A DNA stretch of 8,395 bases from positions 1 through 8,395 of the forward strand of contig CALFSV010000329.1 in NCBI GenBank assembly GCA_937916485.1, written 5' to 3'. Source of the stretch: an uncultured Paracoccaceae bacterium (GTDB taxonomy: Bacteria > Pseudomonadota > Alphaproteobacteria > Rhodobacterales > Rhodobacteraceae). The notes below the pieces were generated by a model, which saw only the letters and a program-made list of their open reading frames with translations, made no database searches and was not told the DNA's origin. Shown one piece after another: positions 1-5,544 of this stretch. The position numbers were made by a program, and so were the translations under genes. Position 1 is the stretch's first letter, and each line of letters opens with the position of its first letter.

Positions 1-35
1 GGTTAGGTGTTTGATCGATTGGTGAGAGAATACAT

Positions 36-929
36 ATGGATGAGTACAGAGACTTGCTTGCCAAATCAGGCATCCAAACTGACTACAAAGCCGTTCTTGT
101 GAGGGGCGTTCCCCAAAACCCAATGTTTGATGTTCAAAGTTTTGAAGCCATCATTGATGACTTTCAGACGAAGGACGGCGACGTTTTCATAGCTACCTAT
201 GTCAAGGCTGGCACAACTTGGGTTCAGCAGATCGTCCATTGCCTGCTGCGCAAGGGCGAGAGTGGCGGCAGGTATGGCGAAAGCGTTCCCTGGCTGGAAG
301 CATGTGCCGCTTCACCAGATGTCATTGGTCCTCGAGAGGCGCCAAATTGGACAATCGACAAGATCAACGCGGCACCATCCCCGCGTTATTTTAAGACACA
401 TGCAAAGGTGCAGGATCTGCCGCGCGGTAAAGCCGGAGTAAAAGTCGTTTACGTCGCGCGAAACCCGAAAGACACCGTCGTATCCCTGTACCACCACGCA
501 CGCAATAAACCGGAATTCGAATTTACAGGTGATTTCCAAACATTCGTCCAGATATTCTTGTCAAATCTGGCAGAGAACGGCAGCTGGTTCGACCACGTCC
601 TTGAGTGGGAAGCCGAATGTCGCCGGCACCCTAAGACCCATCTTTTCCTGAAGTACGAAGACATCTGTGATGACACGGCGGGCAACATTGTCAAACTTGC
701 GGAATTTTTGGAAATTCCTGTGGATGACAAGATACTGCGCGACACACTGATTGCCTCCAGTTTGCAAGATATGAAGATCAACGCCTCTATCGGCCTGAAC
801 CATCTACGAAGTGGCGGCTATGGCGGCTGGAAAAGCATGTTCACCGACCAGATGAATGAGCTGTTTGATGAGCAGTATCAAAAGAAAATGTCCGGAAGTG
901 ACCTGACCTTCAAGTTCGGTGTTGATTGA
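36..929 (+). CDS. PAPS-dependent sulfotransferase (cytosolic SULT-type, Sulfotransfer_1 family)
   Basis: This 297-residue protein has the full set of sulfotransferase landmarks. The 5'-phosphosulfate loop is at residues 55-62 (YVKAGTTW, with Val where most members have Pro). The KTH at 120-122 carries the expected catalytic His122. The 3'-phosphate binding segment at 138-150 (VYVARNPKDTVVS) supplies Arg142 and Ser150. The C-terminal RSGGYGGWK at 258-266 matches the RKGxxGxWK element. Length is normal for the family (about 290-300). Members move a sulfonate from PAPS to a hydroxyl or amine of a small molecule in the cytosol; the acceptor cannot be read from sequence. There is no signal peptide. 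The ATG at 36 follows a weak purine-rich site (GGTGAG, 21-26). The gene has no co-oriented close neighbour, since the next plausible gene is over 500 nt away, so it is likely monocistronic or the end of an operon starting left of the window. Family assignment is firm, substrate unknown. Confidence 0.93.
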   Translation: MDEYRDLLAKSGIQTDYKAVLVRGVPQNPMFDVQSFEAIIDDFQTKDGDVFIATYVKAGTTWVQQIVHCLLRKGESGGRYGESVPWLEACAASPDVIGPREAPNWTIDKINAAPSPRYFKTHAKVQDLPRGKAGVKVVYVARNPKDTVVSLYHHARNKPEFEFTGDFQTFVQIFLSNLAENGSWFDHVLEWEAECRRHPKTHLFLKYEDICDDTAGNIVKLAEFLEIPVDDKILRDTLIASSLQDMKINASIGLNHLRSGGYGGWKSMFTDQMNELFDEQYQKKMSGSDLTFKFGVD

Positions 930-943
930 ACTATTCCCCATCT

Positions 944-960
944 CCCGGACAGATTTCGGG
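944..960 (+). terminator. Weak candidate hairpin after the sulfotransferase gene
   Basis: CCCGG at 944-948 can pair with TCGGG at 956-960 (one G-U pair, 7-nt loop), 14 nt after the sulfotransferase stop codon. The stem is short and is followed by TTAGTCT rather than a U-run, so it is only a possible transcription end. Confidence 0.25.
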
Positions 961-1149
961 TTAGTCTAAGGGGCAGCCTGCACCTTCGGATCGGACACAA
1001 CGCGTCTCAAGTTGATCGCTGCGATCGGTTGCCAGTCGCCGGGTGCGCTTGTCGTTCACAACATGGCGCGCGTTCTGCAAGTGCCATGCAATCTGCCGCA
1101 CGCCTTGAAACAGTGTTTCTAGGGACTGCTTCGGAAATACCAGCAGACG
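961..1149 (-). pseudogene. Decayed fragment of an IS3-family transposase (OrfB/integrase-core N-terminal part)
   Basis: Read on the minus strand, 1107 down to 1033 encodes QGVRQIAWHLQNARHVVNDKRTRRL. This fits the stretch (F/Y)GVRQMTWHLxNxGHxVNxKRxRRL that precedes the DDE catalytic core in many IS3-family OrfB transposases. The surrounding open frame (1149 to 961) has stops on both sides and no start codon that would give a real protein. After the RRL the matching residues stop, which suggests a frameshift or a deletion junction. The catalytic DDE domain, OrfA and recognisable terminal repeats are all absent, so this is a scar of about 40-60 codons. It lies about 30 nt beyond the sulfotransferase stop and marks a past insertion next to that gene. 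The family identification rests on remembered motif similarity, not a search. Confidence 0.65.
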
Positions 1150-1257
1150 TCAGATTGTCGCTTCGGTCACTGTCCGATTTTTGGGGATTAGATGCAAAAT
1201 CATAGCTCGGGCAGCGGTCCAATTTGCGGGGGCAGCGCAATGAGTTGATCTGGTGAG

Positions 1258-1380
1258 ATGGAGACGCGTACTCGCCCAGCCAAAAAAAAAGAGAAAGCAC
1301 CATCCAAGACCAAAAGAGCAAATCAGCGATCGCACCTTTTAATGCCAATGGGTTTTAACTCTATTCGTTTGATAGATTAA
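1258..1380 (+). CDS. Doubtful 40-residue basic small ORF
   Basis: An ATG at 1258 opens a 40-codon frame ending at TAA 1378-1380. The product starts METRTRPAKKKEKAPSKTKR and is very rich in Lys and Arg, followed by a short neutral tail ending in SIRLID. The only purine-rich sequence (GGTGAG) directly abuts the start codon, which is too close for a normal ribosome binding site. Lys-rich N-termini like this occur on small DNA-binding proteins, so it could be the broken head of one. The A-run that encodes the lysines is also a likely frameshift site. No family is recognised; it may well be chance. Confidence 0.15.
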   Translation: METRTRPAKKKEKAPSKTKRANQRSHLLMPMGFNSIRLID

Positions 1381-1441
1381 GCTACCCCTCTGATCTTTAA
1401 GAACAGGTCGTTAGTGGTGAGGTACTTAGTTAAGGTCGCCT

Positions 1442-1450
1442 GGAAGAGGA
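1442..1450 (+). promoter_or_regulatory. Strong Shine-Dalgarno site fixing the start of the 1457-2014 gene
   Basis: GGAAGAGGA lies 6 nt before the ATG at 1457. It is among the best ribosome binding sites in the window and is the main reason for accepting the otherwise unrecognised downstream frame and this start rather than an upstream one. Confidence 0.6.
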
Positions 1451-1456
1451 TTCCAG

Positions 1457-2014
1457 ATGATCAGACCAACCCCAATCGTGCTTCGTTCGCTTGCCGGTTG
1501 TGGCGTTTTGGAAAACAACCGAAATTCGCTTGCACAGGCCCAAGAGGCTCGGGGCACCAACGATGGCTGCGCGTATCTCGACGGTCTGGCAGATACGTCA
1601 GACATTTGGGCGGCTAATGTTCAGGTCGGATGCACCTGTCAATCGACTGTCGTTGTCGGTTCGGTCTTTGCCGAGCACATTAGAAACGGTCGCGCCACGT
1701 TCAAGGCAGAGTTCGATGGCGAGACCTTTGCCGGACGTATGGCTCCCTTCCGGGAGCATCAATGCGGTATCGATGCAGCGGCCTGCTCAGATGCGGTGAC
1801 CCTGAACGACAGCGTTCTGGGCCAGACCGTGACCAACGATATCAGCGGACTGTTCACCGATAGGCCGCAAGGCGTGGGTACCGTCATAGGCGACAACGTT
1901 GCTGTCAATGCAGTGGCTTCTGGTGCGACCCAGGACAGCCTTGTTGTTTTTGGCGTTTCTGAAGCTGGCCGTTTCTGCCGGCATGGAAACAACCTCACCG
2001 GCCGCCTGCAATGA
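1457..2014 (+). CDS. Hypothetical cysteine-containing protein, possible lipoprotein
   Basis: I do not recognise this 185-residue product. The frame is uninterrupted, uses codons like its neighbours and has an excellent ribosome binding site. Residues 12-15 read LAGC, a good lipobox. The preceding leader (MIRPTPIVLRS) is short and broken by an Arg, so lipidation and export are only possible. Seven Cys are spread through the protein (including a CTC pair near 59-61, a pair near 103 and 110, and one near 174), which would suit disulfides in an exported protein. The middle and C-terminal parts are rich in Val, Gly, Asp, Asn and Thr (for example TVTNDISGLFTDRPQG and GVGTVIGDNVAVNAV), suggesting beta structure. 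It is followed by 140 nt before the transporter-like operon, so co-transcription is possible but unproven. A frameshifted N-terminus of a longer ancestral gene, or an orphan gene, are alternatives. Confidence 0.5.
   Translation: MIRPTPIVLRSLAGCGVLENNRNSLAQAQEARGTNDGCAYLDGLADTSDIWAANVQVGCTCQSTVVVGSVFAEHIRNGRATFKAEFDGETFAGRMAPFREHQCGIDAAACSDAVTLNDSVLGQTVTNDISGLFTDRPQGVGTVIGDNVAVNAVASGATQDSLVVFGVSEAGRFCRHGNNLTGRLQ
1742..1757. repeat. Short inverted repeat inside the hypothetical gene
   Basis: GCTCCC and GGGAGC flank a 4-nt loop (TTCC), giving a compact 6-bp GC-rich hairpin within the coding sequence. It is of a size that can occur by chance. Confidence 0.3.
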
Positions 2015-2154
2015 TTTTTGAAAAGGCTCTTTGCAGTACGTCGCGTGGGGGTTTGCTTCGGTTTCTTGTGTTGTGCTGTCTAGCTGGTGGCGCGTGGAAC
2101 TTTGTCATGAAGCCCAATCATTTATGGTCCCTTTACTGATGGAATTTTTGCATT
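2015..2154. other. 140-nt spacer ahead of the PstS-like operon
   Basis: This spacer must carry any promoter of the operon if it is not transcribed from 1457. I found no convincing -35/-10 pair. A TTGTCA at 2102-2107 has no matching -10 at suitable spacing. TGTCAT/AATCAT elements (2104-2121) hint at a Pho box but are spaced 13 rather than 11 nt. An ATG at 2107 opens a 10-codon peptide (MKPNHLWSLY) that is in frame with the PstS-like gene but ends at TGA 2137-2139. Confidence 0.4.
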
Positions 2155-3144
2155 TTGTTGGCCACTGATCGTCAGTGTCGAAGGGCAATATTGCTGGGGG
2201 CGGCGGTGGCAATTGCCGCTCCTGCGCTTGCCCAGAGCCCGTTCGCGGCGGTTGAAACGCTGCACGGTGTTGGCGCGTCCGTGCCGCATCGTCTTTACAG
2301 CACTTGGGCCGATCGGTTTGGACCAGACTTAGGTTTGGATTTGAACTATGTGCCGCTGGGGTCAGGTGCGGGGCGTCGCGCCGCTGTTGAAAGACAGGCC
2401 GATTTCGGTGGGTCTGATACCAATATGGATGCCGCAGATCTTGCCAAAGCCGATTTGGCGCAAGTGCCAACCGCATCGGCCGCGCTTGGGTTCGTTGTAA
2501 ACCTGCCGGGCATCGCAACCACCCGTTTGCGGCTTCGTCGTGCGGACATGTTGGGCATTTTCACGGGAGATATCCGCACATGGTCGGACCCGCGTCTGCG
2601 CGCGTCTAATCCCGATCTGGACCTTCCGCATCTGGCCATCACCCCGATTTTGCGGCGTGAGGTGTCAGGATCCACCAGCCTTGCAGTTGCATGGTTATCT
2701 GGCGCAGGTGCCGGGCAGGAACCTGGCGCAGGCATGCTTGACCGCACTCCTGGCTTAGCCGTTTTTGGCGCACATGGTGTTGCGCTTACTGTGCGGCGCT
2801 TGCGCGGCAGCATTGGCTTCCTCGAAGCCTCGAGCGCACGCCAATTCGGTCTGGATGTGCTGGATATTGAGCGAGCCGACGGCACTTTCGAGACCCTGGC
2901 CCAATCGCCGGAGGCCTTGGAGAGGGGAGAGGGAAGCTCTCTTTGGCCGCTAGTGACCCGCACCAATATTTTGATCCCGCGCGATGCGTCTCAGCGCCGT
3001 CGGTCTTCGATGGTCGCCCGGTTCTTTCGTACATGCCTGCTGGAAGGGGACACCTTGGCCGCCTCTGTCGGGTATCTGCCTTTGCCAGATCCAATCCGCA
3101 GCGATGCGGTCCGCAAACTAGACATGCTGTTTGATGGCCCATGA
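2155..3144 (+). CDS. PstS-like phosphate-type ABC substrate-binding protein with Tat-like leader
   Basis: This 329-residue periplasmic binding protein of the PstS fold (PBP-like) is near the usual size. A leader with twin Arg at 9-10 and a hydrophobic run (AILLGAAVAIAAPALA) should be cut after Ala26; it resembles a Tat signal but lacks the full SRRxFLK motif. Family landmarks follow in order: GVGASVP (38-44), GSGAG (69-73), DFGGSD (83-88), ALGFVVNLPG (110-119), GIFTGDIRTWSDPRL (134-148) and the anion-binding SGST (171-174). Such proteins bind phosphate or a related oxyanion and pass it to PstCA with the PstB ATPase, none of which is encoded here. No ATG start is available, because TGA at 2137 closes the frame and the first start-type codons are TTG at 2155 and 2158; I take 2155. 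It is the first gene of a five-gene operon. Fold confident; ligand and transport role uncertain. Confidence 0.88.
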   Translation: MLATDRQCRRAILLGAAVAIAAPALAQSPFAAVETLHGVGASVPHRLYSTWADRFGPDLGLDLNYVPLGSGAGRRAAVERQADFGGSDTNMDAADLAKADLAQVPTASAALGFVVNLPGIATTRLRLRRADMLGIFTGDIRTWSDPRLRASNPDLDLPHLAITPILRREVSGSTSLAVAWLSGAGAGQEPGAGMLDRTPGLAVFGAHGVALTVRRLRGSIGFLEASSARQFGLDVLDIERADGTFETLAQSPEALERGEGSSLWPLVTRTNILIPRDASQRRRSSMVARFFRTCLLEGDTLAASVGYLPLPDPIRSDAVRKLDMLFDGP

Positions 3145-3157
3145 TGTCACATTCGAT

Positions 3158-3163
3158 TAAGGA
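3158..3163 (+). promoter_or_regulatory. Ribosome binding site of the methyltransferase gene
   Basis: TAAGGA lies 9 nt before the ATG at 3173, in the 28-nt gap after the PstS-like stop codon, and supports this start. Confidence 0.6.
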
Positions 3164-3172
3164 TATTAACGC

Positions 3173-3901
3173 ATGACTGCGGCAAACTTGTTCTGGCCCA
3201 GTGACTATTCGGGCATGATCGTCAACCACTTGCGATCCAATCCGAGTTTGGCGCAGGGGCGCAGGGTCTGCGATATCGGCACAGGGTCGGGCATTCTTGC
3301 TGCGACAGCCCTGCATCTGGGGGCCGTCGACGTGGTGGCGACCGATCTCGACGTGGATGCCTTGACCCTCGCAAGGCAGAGTTTTGCGCGTGTGGCGCCC
3401 GATGCGCGGTTCGATCTGCGACAGGGTAGCCTGTGGGAGCCTGTGGCTCCCACAGCGAGCTTTGATCTTGTGTTGGCCAATCTCCCTAACTTCCCGGCTG
3501 AGGTGATATCAACCGATGGACGGCGAGCCACATGGTCGGTGGGCGGAGCGGATGGTCGTCAGGCCATTGATCCGTTTCTGGCTGGTTTGCCGCAGCGGCT
3601 TGATTTTGGCGGAACAGCCATCTTTACCCAAAACCGCTGCGTGGGGCTTGGTTTGACCTTGGACAAACTGCAAGAAGGCGGTCTTGTGGCCGAGGTTCTG
3701 GATAGCGCCTTGGTGCCCATCGGTCCTGAAAAAATCGGCTCAATATCGCCGGCCTGCACGGAGCCTTCGGGCATCGTTGAAGTTGCAGGGTTTGTCTTTC
3801 TTTGCGTCGATCTGATCGCTGCTGAGCGTATCGCCCATCCCGGGCAGGATGCAGACATTGCCATGTCAGATTCCGGTCCTCAAACAGGAGCTTACGTATG
3901 A
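3173..3901 (+). CDS. Class I SAM-dependent methyltransferase (MTS/PrmC-like small domain)
   Basis: A 242-residue Rossmann-fold methyltransferase. Motif I is DIGTGSG at 34-40, and the acidic residues closing beta-2 are Asp58/Asp60 (VVATDLDVD). The post-II segment LVLANLPNFP (99-108) holds the NPPY-like motif IV as NLPN. The following GGADGRQAIDPFLAGLP echoes the GGxDG(R/L)xxxxxxL element of PrmC/HemK and PrmA-type enzymes. NPPY-type enzymes methylate planar nitrogens such as Gln amide or nucleic-acid bases; replacement of the first Pro leaves the target open. There is no extra N-terminal substrate domain of the PrmC kind and no signal peptide, so it acts in the cytosol. Its stop overlaps the next start by 4 nt (ATGA, 3898-3901), so it is translationally coupled to the permease fusion. 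A SAM enzyme inside a transport-like operon suggests modification of a transported compound or of an operon protein, but nothing shows which. Confidence 0.82.
   Translation: MTAANLFWPSDYSGMIVNHLRSNPSLAQGRRVCDIGTGSGILAATALHLGAVDVVATDLDVDALTLARQSFARVAPDARFDLRQGSLWEPVAPTASFDLVLANLPNFPAEVISTDGRRATWSVGGADGRQAIDPFLAGLPQRLDFGGTAIFTQNRCVGLGLTLDKLQEGGLVAEVLDSALVPIGPEKIGSISPACTEPSGIVEVAGFVFLCVDLIAAERIAHPGQDADIAMSDSGPQTGAYV
3431..3455. repeat. Perfect 11-bp inverted repeat with 3-nt loop inside the methyltransferase gene
   Basis: CTGTGGGAGCC (3431-3441) and GGCTCCCACAG (3445-3455) are perfect reverse complements separated by TGT. The hairpin would be very stable. It encodes residues 87-95 of the methyltransferase (LWEPVAPTA), a loop between the beta-3 region and motif IV, so the protein may tolerate it. 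There is no U-run after it, which argues against a normal terminator. Confidence 0.75.
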
Positions 3902-5541
3902 CATCAGGTTTTCTCTCGATGGTTGGTTGGCGGGTCCTTGGAGTTGTCTGGCTTTGCACGGTCGGTATGGTCGGCATGGTCAGCGCGCAAGACAATGCAG
4001 CGGATGCTGTCGCGGCCCTGCGTGAGCGCGTAACGCCCAACTGCAATGCGCCCGACCTCGTCGGTCCGGTCGAACGGCAAGTGATCTGTGATGGTTTGCT
4101 GCGCGTTGGCCTGCGTCAGGATTATCCCAGGTTCGGGGAAGACGGCGCGAATGGCCCCGTCGGGTATGAAGCCGATATCGCGCGCGACATCGCCGCGAGG
4201 CTGGGTGTTGAAGTCGCCTTTGTCCCTGTCACGCCGATTAACCGCATTGCAAAGCTTGGCAGCGCGGAAATTGATCTTGTTATCGCGACGATGGGACATA
4301 ACACACAGCGAGATCCGACCGTCCATTTCCTGAGGCCGCATTACTTTCAAAGTGAAACGATCGTCGTAGGCCGCGCGACAACCGGCCCGCTCGAATGGGA
4401 AGATCTGGAAACTCGGCTCGTTTGTACGACTGTCGGAAATTATTCCAACGTCATCCTGGCCCCTCGTGTGGGGAGGCTGATGCTGTTCCCGCGTCCGCAA
4501 CAGTTGATCGACGCAATGGAAAACGAGATGTGTCCGTTGATTGCGCAGGACGACACGCTGCTGATACCTCTGATCAATCCGGTCGATGGGGTTACGCGCT
4601 TTGAACGCAAACTCGGCTTCGCTCCGGTGCCATGGGGCATGGCAATGCCGTTGGGTGTGTCCGAAGAGATGTCGTCTGCGATGCGGGAAATCCTTATCGA
4701 GATGCATCGTGACGGGATTTTTCTGCGGTACGCGCTGGACCATGGCCTCCCAACGGCGTTCTTGATTGAAGAAAGTGCGCGTTGGGGATCTGAGGCCTGC
4801 GCAGGGAGCCCCCAGGATTGTCTGACGCCCCCGCTAGACGTGCAGCTTGAACCCAGTGCCGTGGCAGGGATCGCCGATCTGATCGAGAACACTTTGGCCC
4901 AGTCACTAGGCCTCGAACTGCGCTTGGGCTTCATGGAAAGTGAAGTGGCCTGGCGGCTTTTTCTGGGCGGTTTGGGCACCTCGATACTGGCGGTGATCCT
5001 GTCGGTGGTTGCAACCGTCCTGCTGTCTTTTGGGGTCGCGGCCTTGCTTGTCAGCCAGCTCGCGCCAATCCGGATCTTGGGGCAGACCTTGGTGACGATC
5101 TTTCTGAACGTGCCCGTCGTTCTTGTGCTTGTCATCACGAGCACGCTGATGATCTGGGCTTTTTCGTATTCCTTCACCACTGCCATGGCCAGCGCGATCC
5201 TGGCCATTTGCGGCATCAACGGCTGCTATGCCGGATCTGCCATCGCAGAGGCTCATGTCGTCACTACGGGCACGGCTACCTCGTCCCGTTTCATGCAATC
5301 GGTGGGTGTCGCCTCTATTCCGCTCAACGGATATATCTTCAATTCCGTTCGCGGGATTTCTGCGGCCACCGTCGTCGGTGTCCCTGATCTGGTAAACGCT
5401 CTGAATGACATCACTGCCTTTTCGGGCGCCCAGACATTCTATTACTGGCTGCTTGTCATCTTCTATATCGCGGCGGTGTTAATGACCGGACTGGCGCTGC
5501 GTCGGGCTATGCCGCTTTTCGTCCCCGGTTGGAGGGCCTGA
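3898..5541 (+). CDS. Fused family-3 solute-binding domain and ABC-type permease domain (polar amino acid type)
   Basis: This 547-residue protein joins a binding domain to a membrane domain. A signal peptide or anchor covers about 1-30 (VSA then Gln31). Residues 65-290 are a family-3 binding domain: GYEADIARDIAARLGVEVAFVPV, then IDLVIATMGHNTQRDPTVHF, where Arg138 matches the carboxylate-binding Arg. AQDD at 216-219 gives the acidic residue that usually holds the amino group, so an amino acid or amine ligand is plausible. Cys49/Cys64 and Cys301/Cys308 could form disulfides. From Trp352 to the end is a permease domain with four or five membrane segments, ending in the permease-like VVGVPDLVNALNDI. 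The EAA coupling stretch expected after AEA (about residue 455) is missing or shortened. Such fusions are known (GlnPQ-type receptors), but those have an ATPase gene nearby. Start is ATG in the ATGA overlap; the next gene follows after 3 nt. Confidence 0.88.
   Translation: MTSGFLSMVGWRVLGVVWLCTVGMVGMVSAQDNAADAVAALRERVTPNCNAPDLVGPVERQVICDGLLRVGLRQDYPRFGEDGANGPVGYEADIARDIAARLGVEVAFVPVTPINRIAKLGSAEIDLVIATMGHNTQRDPTVHFLRPHYFQSETIVVGRATTGPLEWEDLETRLVCTTVGNYSNVILAPRVGRLMLFPRPQQLIDAMENEMCPLIAQDDTLLIPLINPVDGVTRFERKLGFAPVPWGMAMPLGVSEEMSSAMREILIEMHRDGIFLRYALDHGLPTAFLIEESARWGSEACAGSPQDCLTPPLDVQLEPSAVAGIADLIENTLAQSLGLELRLGFMESEVAWRLFLGGLGTSILAVILSVVATVLLSFGVAALLVSQLAPIRILGQTLVTIFLNVPVVLVLVITSTLMIWAFSYSFTTAMASAILAICGINGCYAGSAIAEAHVVTTGTATSSRFMQSVGVASIPLNGYIFNSVRGISAATVVGVPDLVNALNDITAFSGAQTFYYWLLVIFYIAAVLMTGLALRRAMPLFVPGWRA
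5531..5536 (+). promoter_or_regulatory. Ribosome binding site of the second permease
   Basis: GGAGGG lies inside the last codons of the fusion gene, 8 nt before the ATG at 5545. It supports this start and tight translational coupling. Confidence 0.65.
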
Positions 5542-5544
5542 TCC

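Larger units (their letters stand above)
930..1456. other. Gene-poor spacer with insertion-sequence debris
   Basis: This 527-nt stretch holds the weak hairpin and the IS3-type transposase fragment described separately, plus a 13-nt near-palindrome (GATCGC-T-GCGATC, 1014-1026). I see no tRNA, CRISPR repeat or intact gene. The minus-strand open frame spanning 1007-1348 begins with a short hydrophobic run but otherwise has low-complexity, Cys/Arg/Ser-rich content and no ribosome binding site, and it crosses the transposase remnant in a different frame, so I treat it as non-coding. A run of nine A residues lies near 1282-1290. Confidence 0.6.

Noticed and set aside
1007..1348. 113-codon minus-strand open frame with a hydrophobic start
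   Set aside because: No ribosome binding site, Cys/Arg/Ser-rich low-information content, and it crosses the transposase fragment, which reads in a different frame.
1258..1380. Idea that the Lys-rich small ORF is the head of a DUF3489-type DNA-binding protein
   Set aside because: Only the basic N-terminus is similar in character; the winged-helix part that defines the family is absent.
1414..1617. 67-codon plus-strand frame beginning before the hypothetical gene
   Set aside because: It overlaps the better-supported 1457 frame, has an Arg-rich product typical of a wrong frame, and lacks the strong ribosome binding site.
1560..1660. Faint resemblance of the C-x(n)-LADTSD...GC segment to CpaD pilus lipoproteins
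   Set aside because: Only a few residues agree, the rest of the protein does not match, and no tad/cpa genes are nearby.
1759..2011. Minus-strand frames opposite the hypothetical gene
   Set aside because: Stops interrupt the opposite strand over the rest of the gene and no start signal is visible; they look like antisense shadows.
2104..2121. Possible Pho box before the PstS-like gene
   Set aside because: The TGTCAT and AATCAT elements are 13 nt apart instead of 11, and the second half matches poorly.
2346..2966. 206-codon minus-strand frame opposite the PstS-like gene
   Set aside because: The plus strand has unmistakable PstS motifs; the minus product is a low-complexity Ser/Arg/Pro-rich shadow.
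4440..5219. 259-codon minus-strand frame opposite the permease fusion
   Set aside because: It is a shadow of a GC-rich gene with clear domains on the plus strand, and has no start signals.
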